From: a virus
Length of the DNA: 53,223 bases
Direction: 5' to 3' (one strand)
IMG/VR virus record: IMGVR_UViG_3300014325_000017
Location: 1 to 53,223 of that record
Shown: positions 25,073 to 33,651 of the stretch, piece by piece
How the letters are laid out: every line of letters starts with the position of its first letter
Position numbering within the stretch: position 1 is the stretch's first letter
The notes under the pieces: model-generated
What the model was told of the DNA's origin: nothing
Database searches by the model: none
The model's input: the letters and a program-made list of their open reading frames with translations, nothing else
Translations under genes and position numbers: made by a program

Positions 25073-25837
25073 TTAGAAACCTTCCTCAACTTGTGGTGCG
25101 GAAATCCTTATTTCTCCCGCATCAAAACTCTTTTCAAAGTCCTTAGCAGCTTCCCAAATACTTCTACCGTTAGGCAAGTCCAGTGTAGATACCGCCTTAC
25201 CCTCTTTCATGTTCAACGTGATAACTGGCAGATACCAACTATAAGTGCCACGCTTAATCAGTTCAGTTGTCATCCGGTAAGTGTAGTAATAGAACGGTGC
25301 GCGGAACAATCCTTGACTGGTCTTTATCTTAGGTGAATATATAATCTTGCTTGACCACAACTTAGCTCTGGTCAACATGGTTCCCGTAAACGGGAAGATA
25401 CAAGTTTCAATATCGCCAGTATCTTCATCGACATCATACACATAGAAGTGTCTGGCTTGAACGATACTGTTGCCTTCCATAGTAACAGGTCTGAATGCAG
25501 TGCGGTTCTCCTGATCACATTGCATCTTCCAACCTTGTTCATCGGTTCCCCAATCGCGAACAAAGCCACCACGATCAGGCAACCATTCAGTATAATTCCA
25601 ACAATGAACAAGTGGAATAACTAGCATATTAGTTGCTAGCTTTCCTGTTGCAACATTGCAGAACATACCAGCCTTTGCACCATCTAAATCGTTAAGCTGT
25701 GGACTTAGTGGCTGTAGTATCTTCAGGAACGGTATCGTTTGATCCTTAATATCGAACGATTTACTGGACCTGTTAGAAGCTTCAATAAACTCTTCTTCCG
25801 ATACACCGTTAACCACTGGCAGGTTTTCATCGCTCAT
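25073..25837 (-). CDS. Conserved phage protein, single-stranded-DNA-binding candidate
   Basis: A 254-residue protein with the conserved PFLKILQPLSPQLNDLDGAKA and LVIPLVHCWNYTEWLPDRGGF region found in a widespread phage family encoded beside replication genes. The C-terminus is acidic (ISAPQVEEGF), as in many phage SSBs. GAAGGG precedes the ATG. The SSB role is inference from context and tail. Confidence 0.55.
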   Translation of the reverse strand: MSDENLPVVNGVSEEEFIEASNRSSKSFDIKDQTIPFLKILQPLSPQLNDLDGAKAGMFCNVATGKLATNMLVIPLVHCWNYTEWLPDRGGFVRDWGTDEQGWKMQCDQENRTAFRPVTMEGNSIVQARHFYVYDVDEDTGDIETCIFPFTGTMLTRAKLWSSKIIYSPKIKTSQGLFRAPFYYYTYRMTTELIKRGTYSWYLPVITLNMKEGKAVSTLDLPNGRSIWEAAKDFEKSFDAGEIRISAPQVEEGF

Positions 25838-25842
25838 TTGTA

Positions 25843-26352
25843 TTACCCTTCGATCTTGGTTGCATAGCTACGGTAAACATTGAAGATTTCTTCCGGTATC
25901 ATCTCCCCTTCACTGTCCATACTCCTGGCCCAAGCATTCAACGTTTGATAGTGAATGCTCTTCTTCTCTTGATAGTCCAACTTCATACTATCAAGATACT
26001 CGGATAGTCTAACGCGCACACTGGCATCAGCAGTTTTAGGTATATACACTTCCACTACGTTCTTAACCATGCCAGCATGGCCATTATCTTCTAACCACTC
26101 TTCCGCCTTGTCAACCCTGTCCTTTGGCAACGTGACAGCTAAAACAGGGTTGACTTTTAATTTGTATCCACTTGTCAAACGAAACTCACTCATACCGATA
26201 TCAACCATGATATCCGGTATCTTGACTTCTGAAAGTTGTTTCGCTTGATTCTTTTTAGCGTTCAACATTGCTTCCATTCTACGTATGTCTTCTTCAAGTA
26301 TACATAGATCTTCTCCAAGAGATGTTAGTTGTCTTAGTCTGTCATCACTCAT
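25843..26352 (-). CDS. Conserved phage protein with N-terminal coiled coil
   Basis: A 169-residue protein. Residues 10-45 form a coiled coil (LGEDLCILEEDIRRMEAMLN), followed by an alpha/beta domain with FRLTSGYKLKVNPVLAVTLP and EEWLEDNGHAGMVKNVVEV. Such proteins commonly sit between the helicase and SSB-like genes in phages. AAGGGG lies 8 nt before the ATG, which overlaps the helicase stop. Function unknown. Confidence 0.55.
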   Translation of the reverse strand: MSDDRLRQLTSLGEDLCILEEDIRRMEAMLNAKKNQAKQLSEVKIPDIMVDIGMSEFRLTSGYKLKVNPVLAVTLPKDRVDKAEEWLEDNGHAGMVKNVVEVYIPKTADASVRVRLSEYLDSMKLDYQEKKSIHYQTLNAWARSMDSEGEMIPEEIFNVYRSYATKIEG

Positions 26353-27764
26353 TCAGTTTCCCCTTTCAGGAATTGTTGCAACTTACCTTCTTTCAGTAAC
26401 TCCCTAAAGCGTTCAGCAAGGTTAGCTTTATTCTTTAGAACTCGCAAGATGATATCATCAATCTTACCTCTCACAACAATATCATGGATTGTTACCTTAT
26501 TGGTTTGACCAATGCGATGTGCTCGATCTTCCGCTTGCAGTCTGTCTGTTGATGAATACGTATTAGAATAGAAGATCATTGTATTAGCTTCATTCAACGT
26601 CAGACCTAATCCACCAGTTTGCACTGTAATAACCAACGCTTTAATATGCGAGCCATTGCGCCAGGAGTTCACCTGTTCAAGCATATTGTCTGTTCCGCCA
26701 ACAATACCTATTGAACCAATACCATAACTGGCTAATGCAGTAGTGACTAAGCTAACATCTTTAATAAAACGGCAGAATACAATGCACTTACTACTAGCTT
26801 GTTCAACTAATTCAACAACATAATTTGCTCTGTTGCTCGGTATAGTTTGATCAGTAATATGACCACAAAGAACCTGTTGCAGTCTCATTATTCTGGTGAT
26901 GGCCATAGTGCCATCCACGATAGTTCCATTGTCTAACTCTAACAGTAAGTCTTCTTCCAGTCTATCATACATGTCTTCTTGTTCTGGTGTCATTGCTATT
27001 CTATGTTTTACGTAAACCTTATCAGGCAAGTCTAAGCAGTCTCGTTTACGCTTGTTATAGGCGAACGGTGCAATGGATGCTGCTAATATTTCTTTGTTCT
27101 GAAAGCCGATAATTTCTCTATTCTCAAACCCTCCCATAACACAATACATATTTCTAAAAGATGTAATGAACTTATGACCTATAATTTTCCAATCAAGAAA
27201 TTTGAACTGGGCAAATAGATTATGTATTCCCTCTTCCGCCTCGGAGCCTGTAGCAATCCTTCTGTATTTAGCTAGTTCACCAAGTTTGATTGCAGCTTTC
27301 GTTCTTGTTGCGCCAGGAGCTTTTATCTTGTGACTTTCGTCTATACAAAGATAAGTATGTCTCCTGGCGCGTAAGAGCCTTAACAAATACTCTTGGCCTT
27401 TCTTATGGCTTAAAGCTTCAATGTTCATAAGGAATACAAGTATTTTTCCAGAGTTTATTATGTCTCTGGTTAGTTTCTCTTGTATTTCTTCTTTGTTCTT
27501 TGATCTGAATACCTGAATAAAAATCTTATCCAAGCAATTTGAATGAGTTTCAAATTGCTCAACCCAGTTGGAATGAACTCCATTTGGTGCAAGTATAATA
27601 GCGCAATTGATTTTACCTTCTTTTATTAGTTCATCAATTTCATGCACTATTATTGCACTCTTTCCCGTGCCCATTTCTAGGAAATAGGCAAACCCAAGAT
27701 TACCTCTCGCTTTATTCAAAGCTTCCTTTTGATGTTGGTAGAGTGGTGGCGGATTCATTTCCAT
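26349..27764 (-). CDS. SNF2-family DNA helicase/translocase
   Basis: A 471-residue protein with all SF2 motifs: Q-like LYQHQKEALNKA, Walker A LEMGTGKSA, Walker B CIDESHKIK, motif III ATGSEAEEG, and C-terminal VQTGGLGLTLNEANTM and DRLQAEDRAHRIGQ (motifs V and VI of SNF2 enzymes). It likely remodels or unwinds replication or recombination intermediates. AGCAGGAA precedes the ATG. The start overlaps the HNH gene end. Confidence 0.9.
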   Translation of the reverse strand: MEMNPPPLYQHQKEALNKARGNLGFAYFLEMGTGKSAIIVHEIDELIKEGKINCAIILAPNGVHSNWVEQFETHSNCLDKIFIQVFRSKNKEEIQEKLTRDIINSGKILVFLMNIEALSHKKGQEYLLRLLRARRHTYLCIDESHKIKAPGATRTKAAIKLGELAKYRRIATGSEAEEGIHNLFAQFKFLDWKIIGHKFITSFRNMYCVMGGFENREIIGFQNKEILAASIAPFAYNKRKRDCLDLPDKVYVKHRIAMTPEQEDMYDRLEEDLLLELDNGTIVDGTMAITRIMRLQQVLCGHITDQTIPSNRANYVVELVEQASSKCIVFCRFIKDVSLVTTALASYGIGSIGIVGGTDNMLEQVNSWRNGSHIKALVITVQTGGLGLTLNEANTMIFYSNTYSSTDRLQAEDRAHRIGQTNKVTIHDIVVRGKIDDIILRVLKNKANLAERFRELLKEGKLQQFLKGETE

Positions 27765-28234
27765 CGTATTCCTGCTTTTATATTATGAATTGTATTAGGG
27801 TGAACACCATATTTGTTAGCCATATCTACATTGAATCCATAGTATCTCCCTCCTGTTCGTTTTATTTCAGCTTTGATTTCCTCAACCTGTTCTTTAGTCA
27901 AAATTGCATTAGGGTGATCCATTCCTTTTAGACTTGGAAATTTCAATCTCTTCTTAGATAAAGCATCTTGGCTATTCTCTTTTCTTGTTCCCAAAAACAA
28001 ATGATCTAAGTTAACACAATTAGGCTGATCGCAATGATGGCATACGCACAAATCATTTTCAATTGGGCCATTGGAAAATTCCCATACAAACCTAGTAGCA
28101 ATTAGTTTTTTACCGTTAACGTTTATTCGTGGAAATAATCCTTCATTATAAATATGGCAACCAGTTTCATCTTCTATCTTAGTTCTACTTCTTATTATGT
28201 TCATTGCCATACTAGGCGAATTTCTAATAGTCAT
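27755..28234 (-). CDS. HNH homing endonuclease
   Basis: A 159-residue protein. The HNH_3-type core is CVCHHCDQPNCVNLDHLFLG, followed by TRKENSQDALSKKR. The C-terminal 45 residues (TKEQVEEIKAEIKR ... YGVHPNTIHNIKAG) are a DNA-binding helix-turn-helix module as in free-standing phage homing enzymes. ATG at 28234 or 28210. It lies beside a compositionally odd gene, consistent with a mobile insertion between polymerase and helicase genes. Confidence 0.85.
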   Translation of the reverse strand: MTIRNSPSMAMNIIRSRTKIEDETGCHIYNEGLFPRINVNGKKLIATRFVWEFSNGPIENDLCVCHHCDQPNCVNLDHLFLGTRKENSQDALSKKRLKFPSLKGMDHPNAILTKEQVEEIKAEIKRTGGRYYGFNVDMANKYGVHPNTIHNIKAGIRWK

Positions 28235-28424
28235 TTGGGGCGGTTTCTTCCTTCAGTATGTGCTCGCGCACGGCCTTCACCACCCAATGCCGTGCGCGCC
28301 GCCCTATGTCGTCAAGCTGATCCTCGGTGTAGGCGGCTGGAACAGCCGCCAGACAGCGACGCGCCAGCCCAATATTAAATTCCCGATCAGTCGAACGCTC
28401 GAAAGCGTCAAGCAAGTCTTCCAT
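28224..28424 (-). CDS. Small GC-rich gene, probably acquired
   Basis: A 66-residue helical protein (MEDLLDAFERSTDREFNIGL..., then RARHWVVKAVREHIL). GGAAGGAA lies 9 nt before the ATG. Its codons are much richer in G and C than those of its neighbours (for example 28260-28360), and it sits between the DNA polymerase and an HNH endonuclease. This points to recent transfer, perhaps together with the HNH gene. Function unknown. Confidence 0.65.
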   Translation of the reverse strand: MEDLLDAFERSTDREFNIGLARRCLAAVPAAYTEDQLDDIGRRARHWVVKAVREHILKEETAPNDY

Positions 28425-28427
28425 GTG

Positions 28428-31235
28428 TTAGGTTCCTTCCAAGCATCTATATAGATTGATATACACTCTTCTAGTTCCTTCTCTTACTTCACCACGAAAC
28501 AAGAACCAATCCCCTGCTTTGTATTTCTCAGTAATCGGTAAGCCTAAGCGAGTGAATAGCTTTCTGTCAATAGAGGCTGGTATTGTGTCGCTATCATCTT
28601 CAAGAACCAATGTAAGCCACTTATCATTAGGCACACGCAAACCATTACGCTGTAATAGAAACCTCATTTCATTAAGGCTTCTAATTTTCCAGCTAACTAT
28701 CTTGGCAATGAAAGTAAAACTACCAGCAACATCAGTGATATCAACTAAATTCCAAACTCTATGTTTAATTCCGTATTTCTCTGGGTTCTCCAATAAATCT
28801 TTAAAGCGAGTTCTACCTTCAAAGACGTTATCATAAGGGGTTTTCCCGTTAGCCAGCTTGTTTGCTTGACCATTCTGTAAAGCTATTCCTTCCTTATTGC
28901 GCGCTATAATATCATTGGCATGTCTTGGCCCAATACCGATAACATTGGTAAGACCACCAATCAAAGTATTATTATGAATGGACCACTCTAAACCACTATG
29001 CTCTACATCAAACGTCTTGAATTTATAACCCATCCTATCAAGCTCGCGTAGATACTGCTTAACAGCCATAGGATCACGTATATACTTCAATGTAGACAAT
29101 GCAAACTGTAATGGGAAATGTCCTTTAAGAACACAACACCAATAACTAAGCATTGCATAAGCAACACTATGGCTCTTGTTGAATGCATATCCGCCGGCAC
29201 TGTTGACTGTTTCCCATATCTTCCTGGCTAATTCATCACTGATACCTTTAGCTTTAGCGCCATCAAGAAACGTTTCATAGTAACGTTCAAAATACTCCAA
29301 GCCTAATGACTTACTCATTCCCTTACGTAATGCTGTAGTATCTTCCCAAGATAAACCGCCAATTTCTCTGACTATCCTTAGCATTTGCTCTTGGTAAACA
29401 ATAAGCCCATAAGTTTCCTTTGTAATGTCTTCCATCAATGGATGTAGTAATTCAGTAGACTTCTTATTCATTCTCCTGGCGCTCCATTCGTGAGCAGCGC
29501 CACTAATCAATGGTCCAGGTCTAGCTAATGCTGTTAGTGCAGCAATGTCAGTAAAGCGGTCAACAGAGACACGTCTAGTCAAGCCTTGTAGTGCTTGACC
29601 TTCAAACTGGAAGATACCGCAAAACAGTTTACTTCTTAGAACTTTGAATGCAACGTCATCATCAAGAGGATGCGCCAGGAGTTGATGATATGACCAACCA
29701 ACTTGTTGCAAGCAATCACTAATAATAGTCAGTGTTCTTAGGCCAAGTGCATCAACCTTCATGAGATTAATACTAGCAGCATCACGGTAATCTAAGTGAA
29801 TCGTGTTGCTTCTAGTATCTCTTGCAACATAATGGTTGATAGGCTTATCGGTTATAACAACACCAGCAGCGTGTATACCGCTATGACTGGCGTGTGCTTC
29901 CAGTTGCGTTGCATAGGCTATATTAGGATATTGCTTTACTAATGCTTTGCCAACGTCACTCTCTTCAATAGTATCAGCTATACAAAAGTTGGCTCTGTCA
30001 TCACCATCGTTTCGTTTAATAATTATATCGCTGATCTGTTCAACTTGATAAGCCGGAATACGTAAGGCTTTAGCTGTTATGTTTAGTGCAGACTTCGCTT
30101 TGTATCTTGATATAGTCCCTATCCTGGCAACTTTGTCAGCACCATACTTGTCAGACAAATAGCTGAATACTAAGTCTCTCTTGTCATCCTGGAAATCAAT
30201 ATCAATGTCAGGCAAATCGTAGCGGGTTACATCAATGAATCTTTCAAAGATAAGCCCATGAGGTAGAGGGTCAATGTCAGTGATACCAAGAAGATAGCAA
30301 ACAAGACTGCCACAACTGGAACCACGAGCAGGACCAACCAACATGTGCTTCTTTGCATAATTAACCATATCTGCAATAACCAAGAAGTAGTCTTCAAATC
30401 CTTTGTCAGCAATAAGTTGTAATTCATGATTCAGCCTTGTGTAGTAGTCTCCAACAATTAACAGGTTACGTTGTTCTGCACCCTGTAAACAAAGTTCCAA
30501 TAACGGAACGGTCTTATCAACTGTAATATTTTTGGCGGGTTCTATAGTAGCAATACATTCATCAGACAAGATGTTAGCGAAGTGTAGATAGATATCTGTT
30601 GTTTCCTTTGAATAGAAATACCATTCATCTTCAGTTAGTAAGTGCATTGGGCTAGGACGATTGAAAGCATTGAAGCCACAAGCTATCTCATAAGCTTCTC
30701 TGTTCTCTGGCTTGATCATGTAGTTATCAGAAACAGGTATTAAGTTAGTTCGTTCTGAAAGTAGTTGCTTATTAGTTGCAGGATGCATTTCAATGAAAAC
30801 GCGTTCTGGTAACAGGTGGTTGTTAACACCTAATCCGCTATTACCAGACAGGATTATAATATCTTGTGAGAAGTCCTGTAGCTTGTTCAGTGGAAGTCTT
30901 GGATGATAGTAGTAGTTAAAGAACGCTTCTTCTACAGTTGCGTATAGTTCGCGTAAACCGGCATTGCTGCGTGCCAGGAGCGATAACCAATAAAGGTTCT
31001 GCTTTCTACTACTTGTTTGCAGACTATCAGTAAACGCTAGCTCAACACCAAAGATCGGTTTAATACCTTTGATCTTACAATGTCGGTTCCATTGAACATG
31101 TCCGTAGGTTGAATTACGATCAGTAATAGCGGCAGCTTTACAGCCTATCGTCTGTAGATAGTCAGTAACCGATTCTATTGGTCCATAGGCTGTTCTAAAG
31201 CTGTATTCAGTCCGGCATTTTAACTGTGTTTTCAT
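28428..31235 (-). CDS. dnaE: DNA polymerase III alpha subunit (family C, DnaE-like)
   Basis: A 935-residue protein. The N-terminal PHP domain has FRTAYGPIESV, AITDRNSTYGHV and KPIFGVELAF. The catalytic palm has VGPARGSSCGSLVCYLLGI and the aspartates of LPDIDIDF. Further conserved blocks: LEAHASHSGIHAAGVVI, LRTLTIISDC, LARPGPLISGAA, GLIVYQEQMLRI and AYGFNKSHSVAY-type (YAFNKSHSVAYAML). It is shorter than cellular DnaE (about 1160), so C-terminal replisome-binding domains are reduced. It replicates the phage genome. Confidence 0.95.
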   Translation of the reverse strand: MKTQLKCRTEYSFRTAYGPIESVTDYLQTIGCKAAAITDRNSTYGHVQWNRHCKIKGIKPIFGVELAFTDSLQTSSRKQNLYWLSLLARSNAGLRELYATVEEAFFNYYYHPRLPLNKLQDFSQDIIILSGNSGLGVNNHLLPERVFIEMHPATNKQLLSERTNLIPVSDNYMIKPENREAYEIACGFNAFNRPSPMHLLTEDEWYFYSKETTDIYLHFANILSDECIATIEPAKNITVDKTVPLLELCLQGAEQRNLLIVGDYYTRLNHELQLIADKGFEDYFLVIADMVNYAKKHMLVGPARGSSCGSLVCYLLGITDIDPLPHGLIFERFIDVTRYDLPDIDIDFQDDKRDLVFSYLSDKYGADKVARIGTISRYKAKSALNITAKALRIPAYQVEQISDIIIKRNDGDDRANFCIADTIEESDVGKALVKQYPNIAYATQLEAHASHSGIHAAGVVITDKPINHYVARDTRSNTIHLDYRDAASINLMKVDALGLRTLTIISDCLQQVGWSYHQLLAHPLDDDVAFKVLRSKLFCGIFQFEGQALQGLTRRVSVDRFTDIAALTALARPGPLISGAAHEWSARRMNKKSTELLHPLMEDITKETYGLIVYQEQMLRIVREIGGLSWEDTTALRKGMSKSLGLEYFERYYETFLDGAKAKGISDELARKIWETVNSAGGYAFNKSHSVAYAMLSYWCCVLKGHFPLQFALSTLKYIRDPMAVKQYLRELDRMGYKFKTFDVEHSGLEWSIHNNTLIGGLTNVIGIGPRHANDIIARNKEGIALQNGQANKLANGKTPYDNVFEGRTRFKDLLENPEKYGIKHRVWNLVDITDVAGSFTFIAKIVSWKIRSLNEMRFLLQRNGLRVPNDKWLTLVLEDDSDTIPASIDRKLFTRLGLPITEKYKAGDWFLFRGEVREGTRRVYINLYRCLEGT

Positions 31236-31299
31236 TATAGTATTTCCAGTTGTTCCAAGAAATTGCCGCTTCCATAGCTAATGAAAGCGGCAATTCATA

Positions 31300-31842
31300 T
31301 CAATCTTCTGTTTTATCTTCTATAAAACCAATCTCTTTCTTAGGGGGATTTATCAAGCGTAACAATTCTAATGTAGTTGTTATATGATTCACTGTTGACC
31401 GGAACGCGTTTATTGAAAATTCTTCTAAGCGTTTTTCCATTTCGACTGACAACAAACCTTCTTCATTATAGAATTTAATTAGTTGCTTTATCAATTTCAT
31501 ATGTCTTCCTTCTGCATAAATTCCATTTTGTTCAAGGCTCTTTCTCATTTTACTATCCAAACCTATTAGCTTCCAGATAACAGGTCTTCTTGAAATACAA
31601 TCAAGATTAAGTTTCTTTTCTTTAAAATCCTTTATTACATCTTCTCTTGCCTTGCGAACAACAGTCATAAAAGAGGATCGTTCATAAGAATCCGGTAATG
31701 GCTCTTCTTCAGTTGGAAGTATTCCATGAATACTTAGAATATCTTGAAAGGCTCCATTTGATATTTCTCCATTATTCTGCATAAGATATGCAAATACATC
31801 ACGAGCAATAACGTTCGTAAATTCATACGATGTAGCACTCAT
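31300..31842 (-). CDS. Hypothetical helical protein
   Basis: A 180-residue, mostly helical, charged protein starting MSATSYEFTNVIARDVFAYLM. A C-terminal helix-rich part (AFRSTVNHITTTLELLRLIN) may dimerise. GGAG lies 8-9 nt before the ATG. It is encoded between the second ParB-like gene and the polymerase. No family recognised. Confidence 0.55.
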   Translation of the reverse strand: MSATSYEFTNVIARDVFAYLMQNNGEISNGAFQDILSIHGILPTEEEPLPDSYERSSFMTVVRKAREDVIKDFKEKKLNLDCISRRPVIWKLIGLDSKMRKSLEQNGIYAEGRHMKLIKQLIKFYNEEGLLSVEMEKRLEEFSINAFRSTVNHITTTLELLRLINPPKKEIGFIEDKTED

Positions 31843-31848
31843 TTTGTC

Positions 31849-33015
31849 TTACTCCGTATAGTTGTTTGAGACTTCAACCAAAGCACGGGTATCTTTTACT
31901 TCTAGCAAGCCTTTAAGTTCTCTAAGTTTATCAGCAATGTTTCTTAGTTTAATTTCCACAATAGAAGTATAGTCTTCTTCATTTAACCCATTCATTACTC
32001 TAATGGTCGTTTTCATTTGAATATAACCACTGACAGCCCTAGTCAATCCTGATTCAATATCAGTAAGGTTTCTTTCAAGTGTAGTCAGCCCATGTTGTCT
32101 GGCTAATCTTTCTTTTTCCTTTTTACTACGGGTTAGATTCAATCCTTCTTCAACAATGATCTTTCTAATATTAGTTGAGTTAAACCTCTTATCACTAGGA
32201 ATGCCAGCTTGAAAAGTTTCACGTCCACTAGGTGACTTCTTAGGAGGGGGAGCAAGTTTATTTTTTATTGTTTCATATAACTTTAATTGATGTTCAACGG
32301 ATATACTATAATCTTTCACTGCTTTAGTGAAAGTTCTAACATGGTCTGGCTTTTCAAATTTACTGATTGCCTCTTCACTAACAAGAGGTTTAATAGGAGT
32401 CTTATCTTCTTTCATAAATGGGTTATTAGTTTTATGCCAAGCAGCAATTTCGCCAGAGTCTTTCATTGTTTCAATTGCTAATTGAATATTATTTATATTT
32501 AAAGTTCCATTAAAAAATTTGAAAATAGTTTCTTTTCCAACATTACCGCCAGCTTTAACATCAGCTAAAAGTTGGCCATTGCGATTTGGATCATCACCGC
32601 CGATAAAATTATCGGCGGTGTCAGAATGTAGCAATTTCAACATGATATAACCCATCGCCGCGCGGACAGCTTCCGCTATAGCAAAATACTGGTCACGCTT
32701 CTGTGTCGCGTTTTCATTGTTCATTAATATAATAGCTTCTTCATCACTCGCATCGCGAATAGTAAAGAAGGCTCCTGTTAATCCAGCACGCTTGGCAGCG
32801 GTTAATCTTGCATGGCCAAACATCAATTGAAAATGATTTGGTTTAGTTGGATGTGGTCTAACAATACAAGAGTTCCAGAAACCAGTTTGTTCAACTGATC
32901 TTTGTAGAGATTCAATATGGTCTTCCGCTAATGGATTTCTTTCTAAGTCTCTATATGGATTGTTTTCGATCCTATCAAAATCAATCCAACTCATAGCATT
33001 AGTCATATGGTCCAT
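31849..33015 (-). CDS. ParB-like nuclease-fold DNA-binding protein (second copy)
   Basis: About 388 residues. The N-terminus carries the ParB/Srx fold: IENNPYRDLERNPLAEDHIESL, then the LMFGHARLTAAKRAG box (GxxR equivalent). The central region is helical with FKFFNGTLNINNIQLAI, a likely helix-turn-helix, and the C-terminal part is coiled coil. The ATG at 33015 has GAGGA 8 nt upstream; the frame is open three codons earlier. A perfect 12-bp inverted repeat lies inside this gene (32595-32620). Confidence 0.75.
   Translation of the reverse strand: MDHMTNAMSWIDFDRIENNPYRDLERNPLAEDHIESLQRSVEQTGFWNSCIVRPHPTKPNHFQLMFGHARLTAAKRAGLTGAFFTIRDASDEEAIILMNNENATQKRDQYFAIAEAVRAAMGYIMLKLLHSDTADNFIGGDDPNRNGQLLADVKAGGNVGKETIFKFFNGTLNINNIQLAIETMKDSGEIAAWHKTNNPFMKEDKTPIKPLVSEEAISKFEKPDHVRTFTKAVKDYSISVEHQLKLYETIKNKLAPPPKKSPSGRETFQAGIPSDKRFNSTNIRKIIVEEGLNLTRSKKEKERLARQHGLTTLERNLTDIESGLTRAVSGYIQMKTTIRVMNGLNEEDYTSIVEIKLRNIADKLRELKGLLEVKDTRALVEVSNNYTE
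32595..32620. repeat. Perfect 12-bp inverted repeat within the ParB-like gene
   Basis: CACCGCCGATAA and its reverse complement are separated by AA. It lies in coding sequence (TADNFIGGDDPN). The GC-rich arms stand out from flanking AT-rich sequence. It could be a binding site for the encoded ParB-like protein. Confidence 0.6.
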
Positions 33016-33020
33016 TGGTT

Positions 33021-33350
33021 TCATTCCTCTATAACTATTCCCATTCTACGTAAAGCGGGTATACAAGCTTTACGTATCCTTGCATTTGGTCCCCCAGATC
33101 CATATTTATTACTACAATAGCGAACTGTTCTTTCAAACCTAATTGCAGGCAATTTACAACGGAAAGTATTTTTATCAGTATTCACGATGATAAAGTTTTC
33201 TTGACCTTGATACCCGCCTAACATTCCTGATGGGCCAGGAGTATTAAACTTCAATGTATTAAATTCTTCTTGTGTAAACTGTATAGTAACTTCTGCTGAA
33301 GTTATTCCAACGATCTTCTTAGGAGCATTTCGATTTGGTTTTCGCATCAT
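33021..33350 (-). CDS. Hypothetical basic protein
   Basis: About 109 residues, basic, ending RIRKACIPALRRMGIVIEE. GGGAG lies 6 nt before the ATG at 33350. The TGA overlaps the frame of the next gene (ATGA). Contains VTIQFTQEEFNTLKFNTPGP. No family recognised; one GCCAGGAG near-copy of the genome-wide word lies inside. Confidence 0.5.
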   Translation of the reverse strand: MMRKPNRNAPKKIVGITSAEVTIQFTQEEFNTLKFNTPGPSGMLGGYQGQENFIIVNTDKNTFRCKLPAIRFERTVRYCSNKYGSGGPNARIRKACIPALRRMGIVIEE

Positions 33351-33651
33351 CAATTTCTCCCAATGCTGTCTTTCCAGCTTCAGTTATCCTAATAGAATTA
33401 TAATACATACCTCTTTCGTCTTCATGATCCCATTCAATAAATCCTTTTTCCATTAGTGTATCTACAGCTTTACAGTAGACTTGTGCCCAACCAATCGGCC
33501 TATTTAGAATAAGCCTTAGTAGCCAAACCTCATTCCTATTTAGCTTGGCTTCCTTGGTCTGCTTCAATCGGTTCTTGTTCGCCGTCACCTTGAATAGTTC
33601 CACTTTCTTTTCCTTTGGTTTTGCGTTTCCGCTTACCGTTACCGTTTCCAT
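33319..33651 (-). CDS. Winged-helix-like small protein
   Basis: About 110 residues from the ATG at 33651 (AGGAAG 9 nt upstream). The core LNRNEVWLLRLILNRPIGWAQ ... VDTLMEKGFIEW ... IRITEAGKTALGEI is a winged-helix pattern. It overlaps the low-complexity C-terminus of the ParB-like gene in another frame. Could be a transcription regulator of the early leftward operon. Confidence 0.55.
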   Translation of the reverse strand: METVTVSGNAKPKEKKVELFKVTANKNRLKQTKEAKLNRNEVWLLRLILNRPIGWAQVYCKAVDTLMEKGFIEWDHEDERGMYYNSIRITEAGKTALGEIDDAKTKSKCS

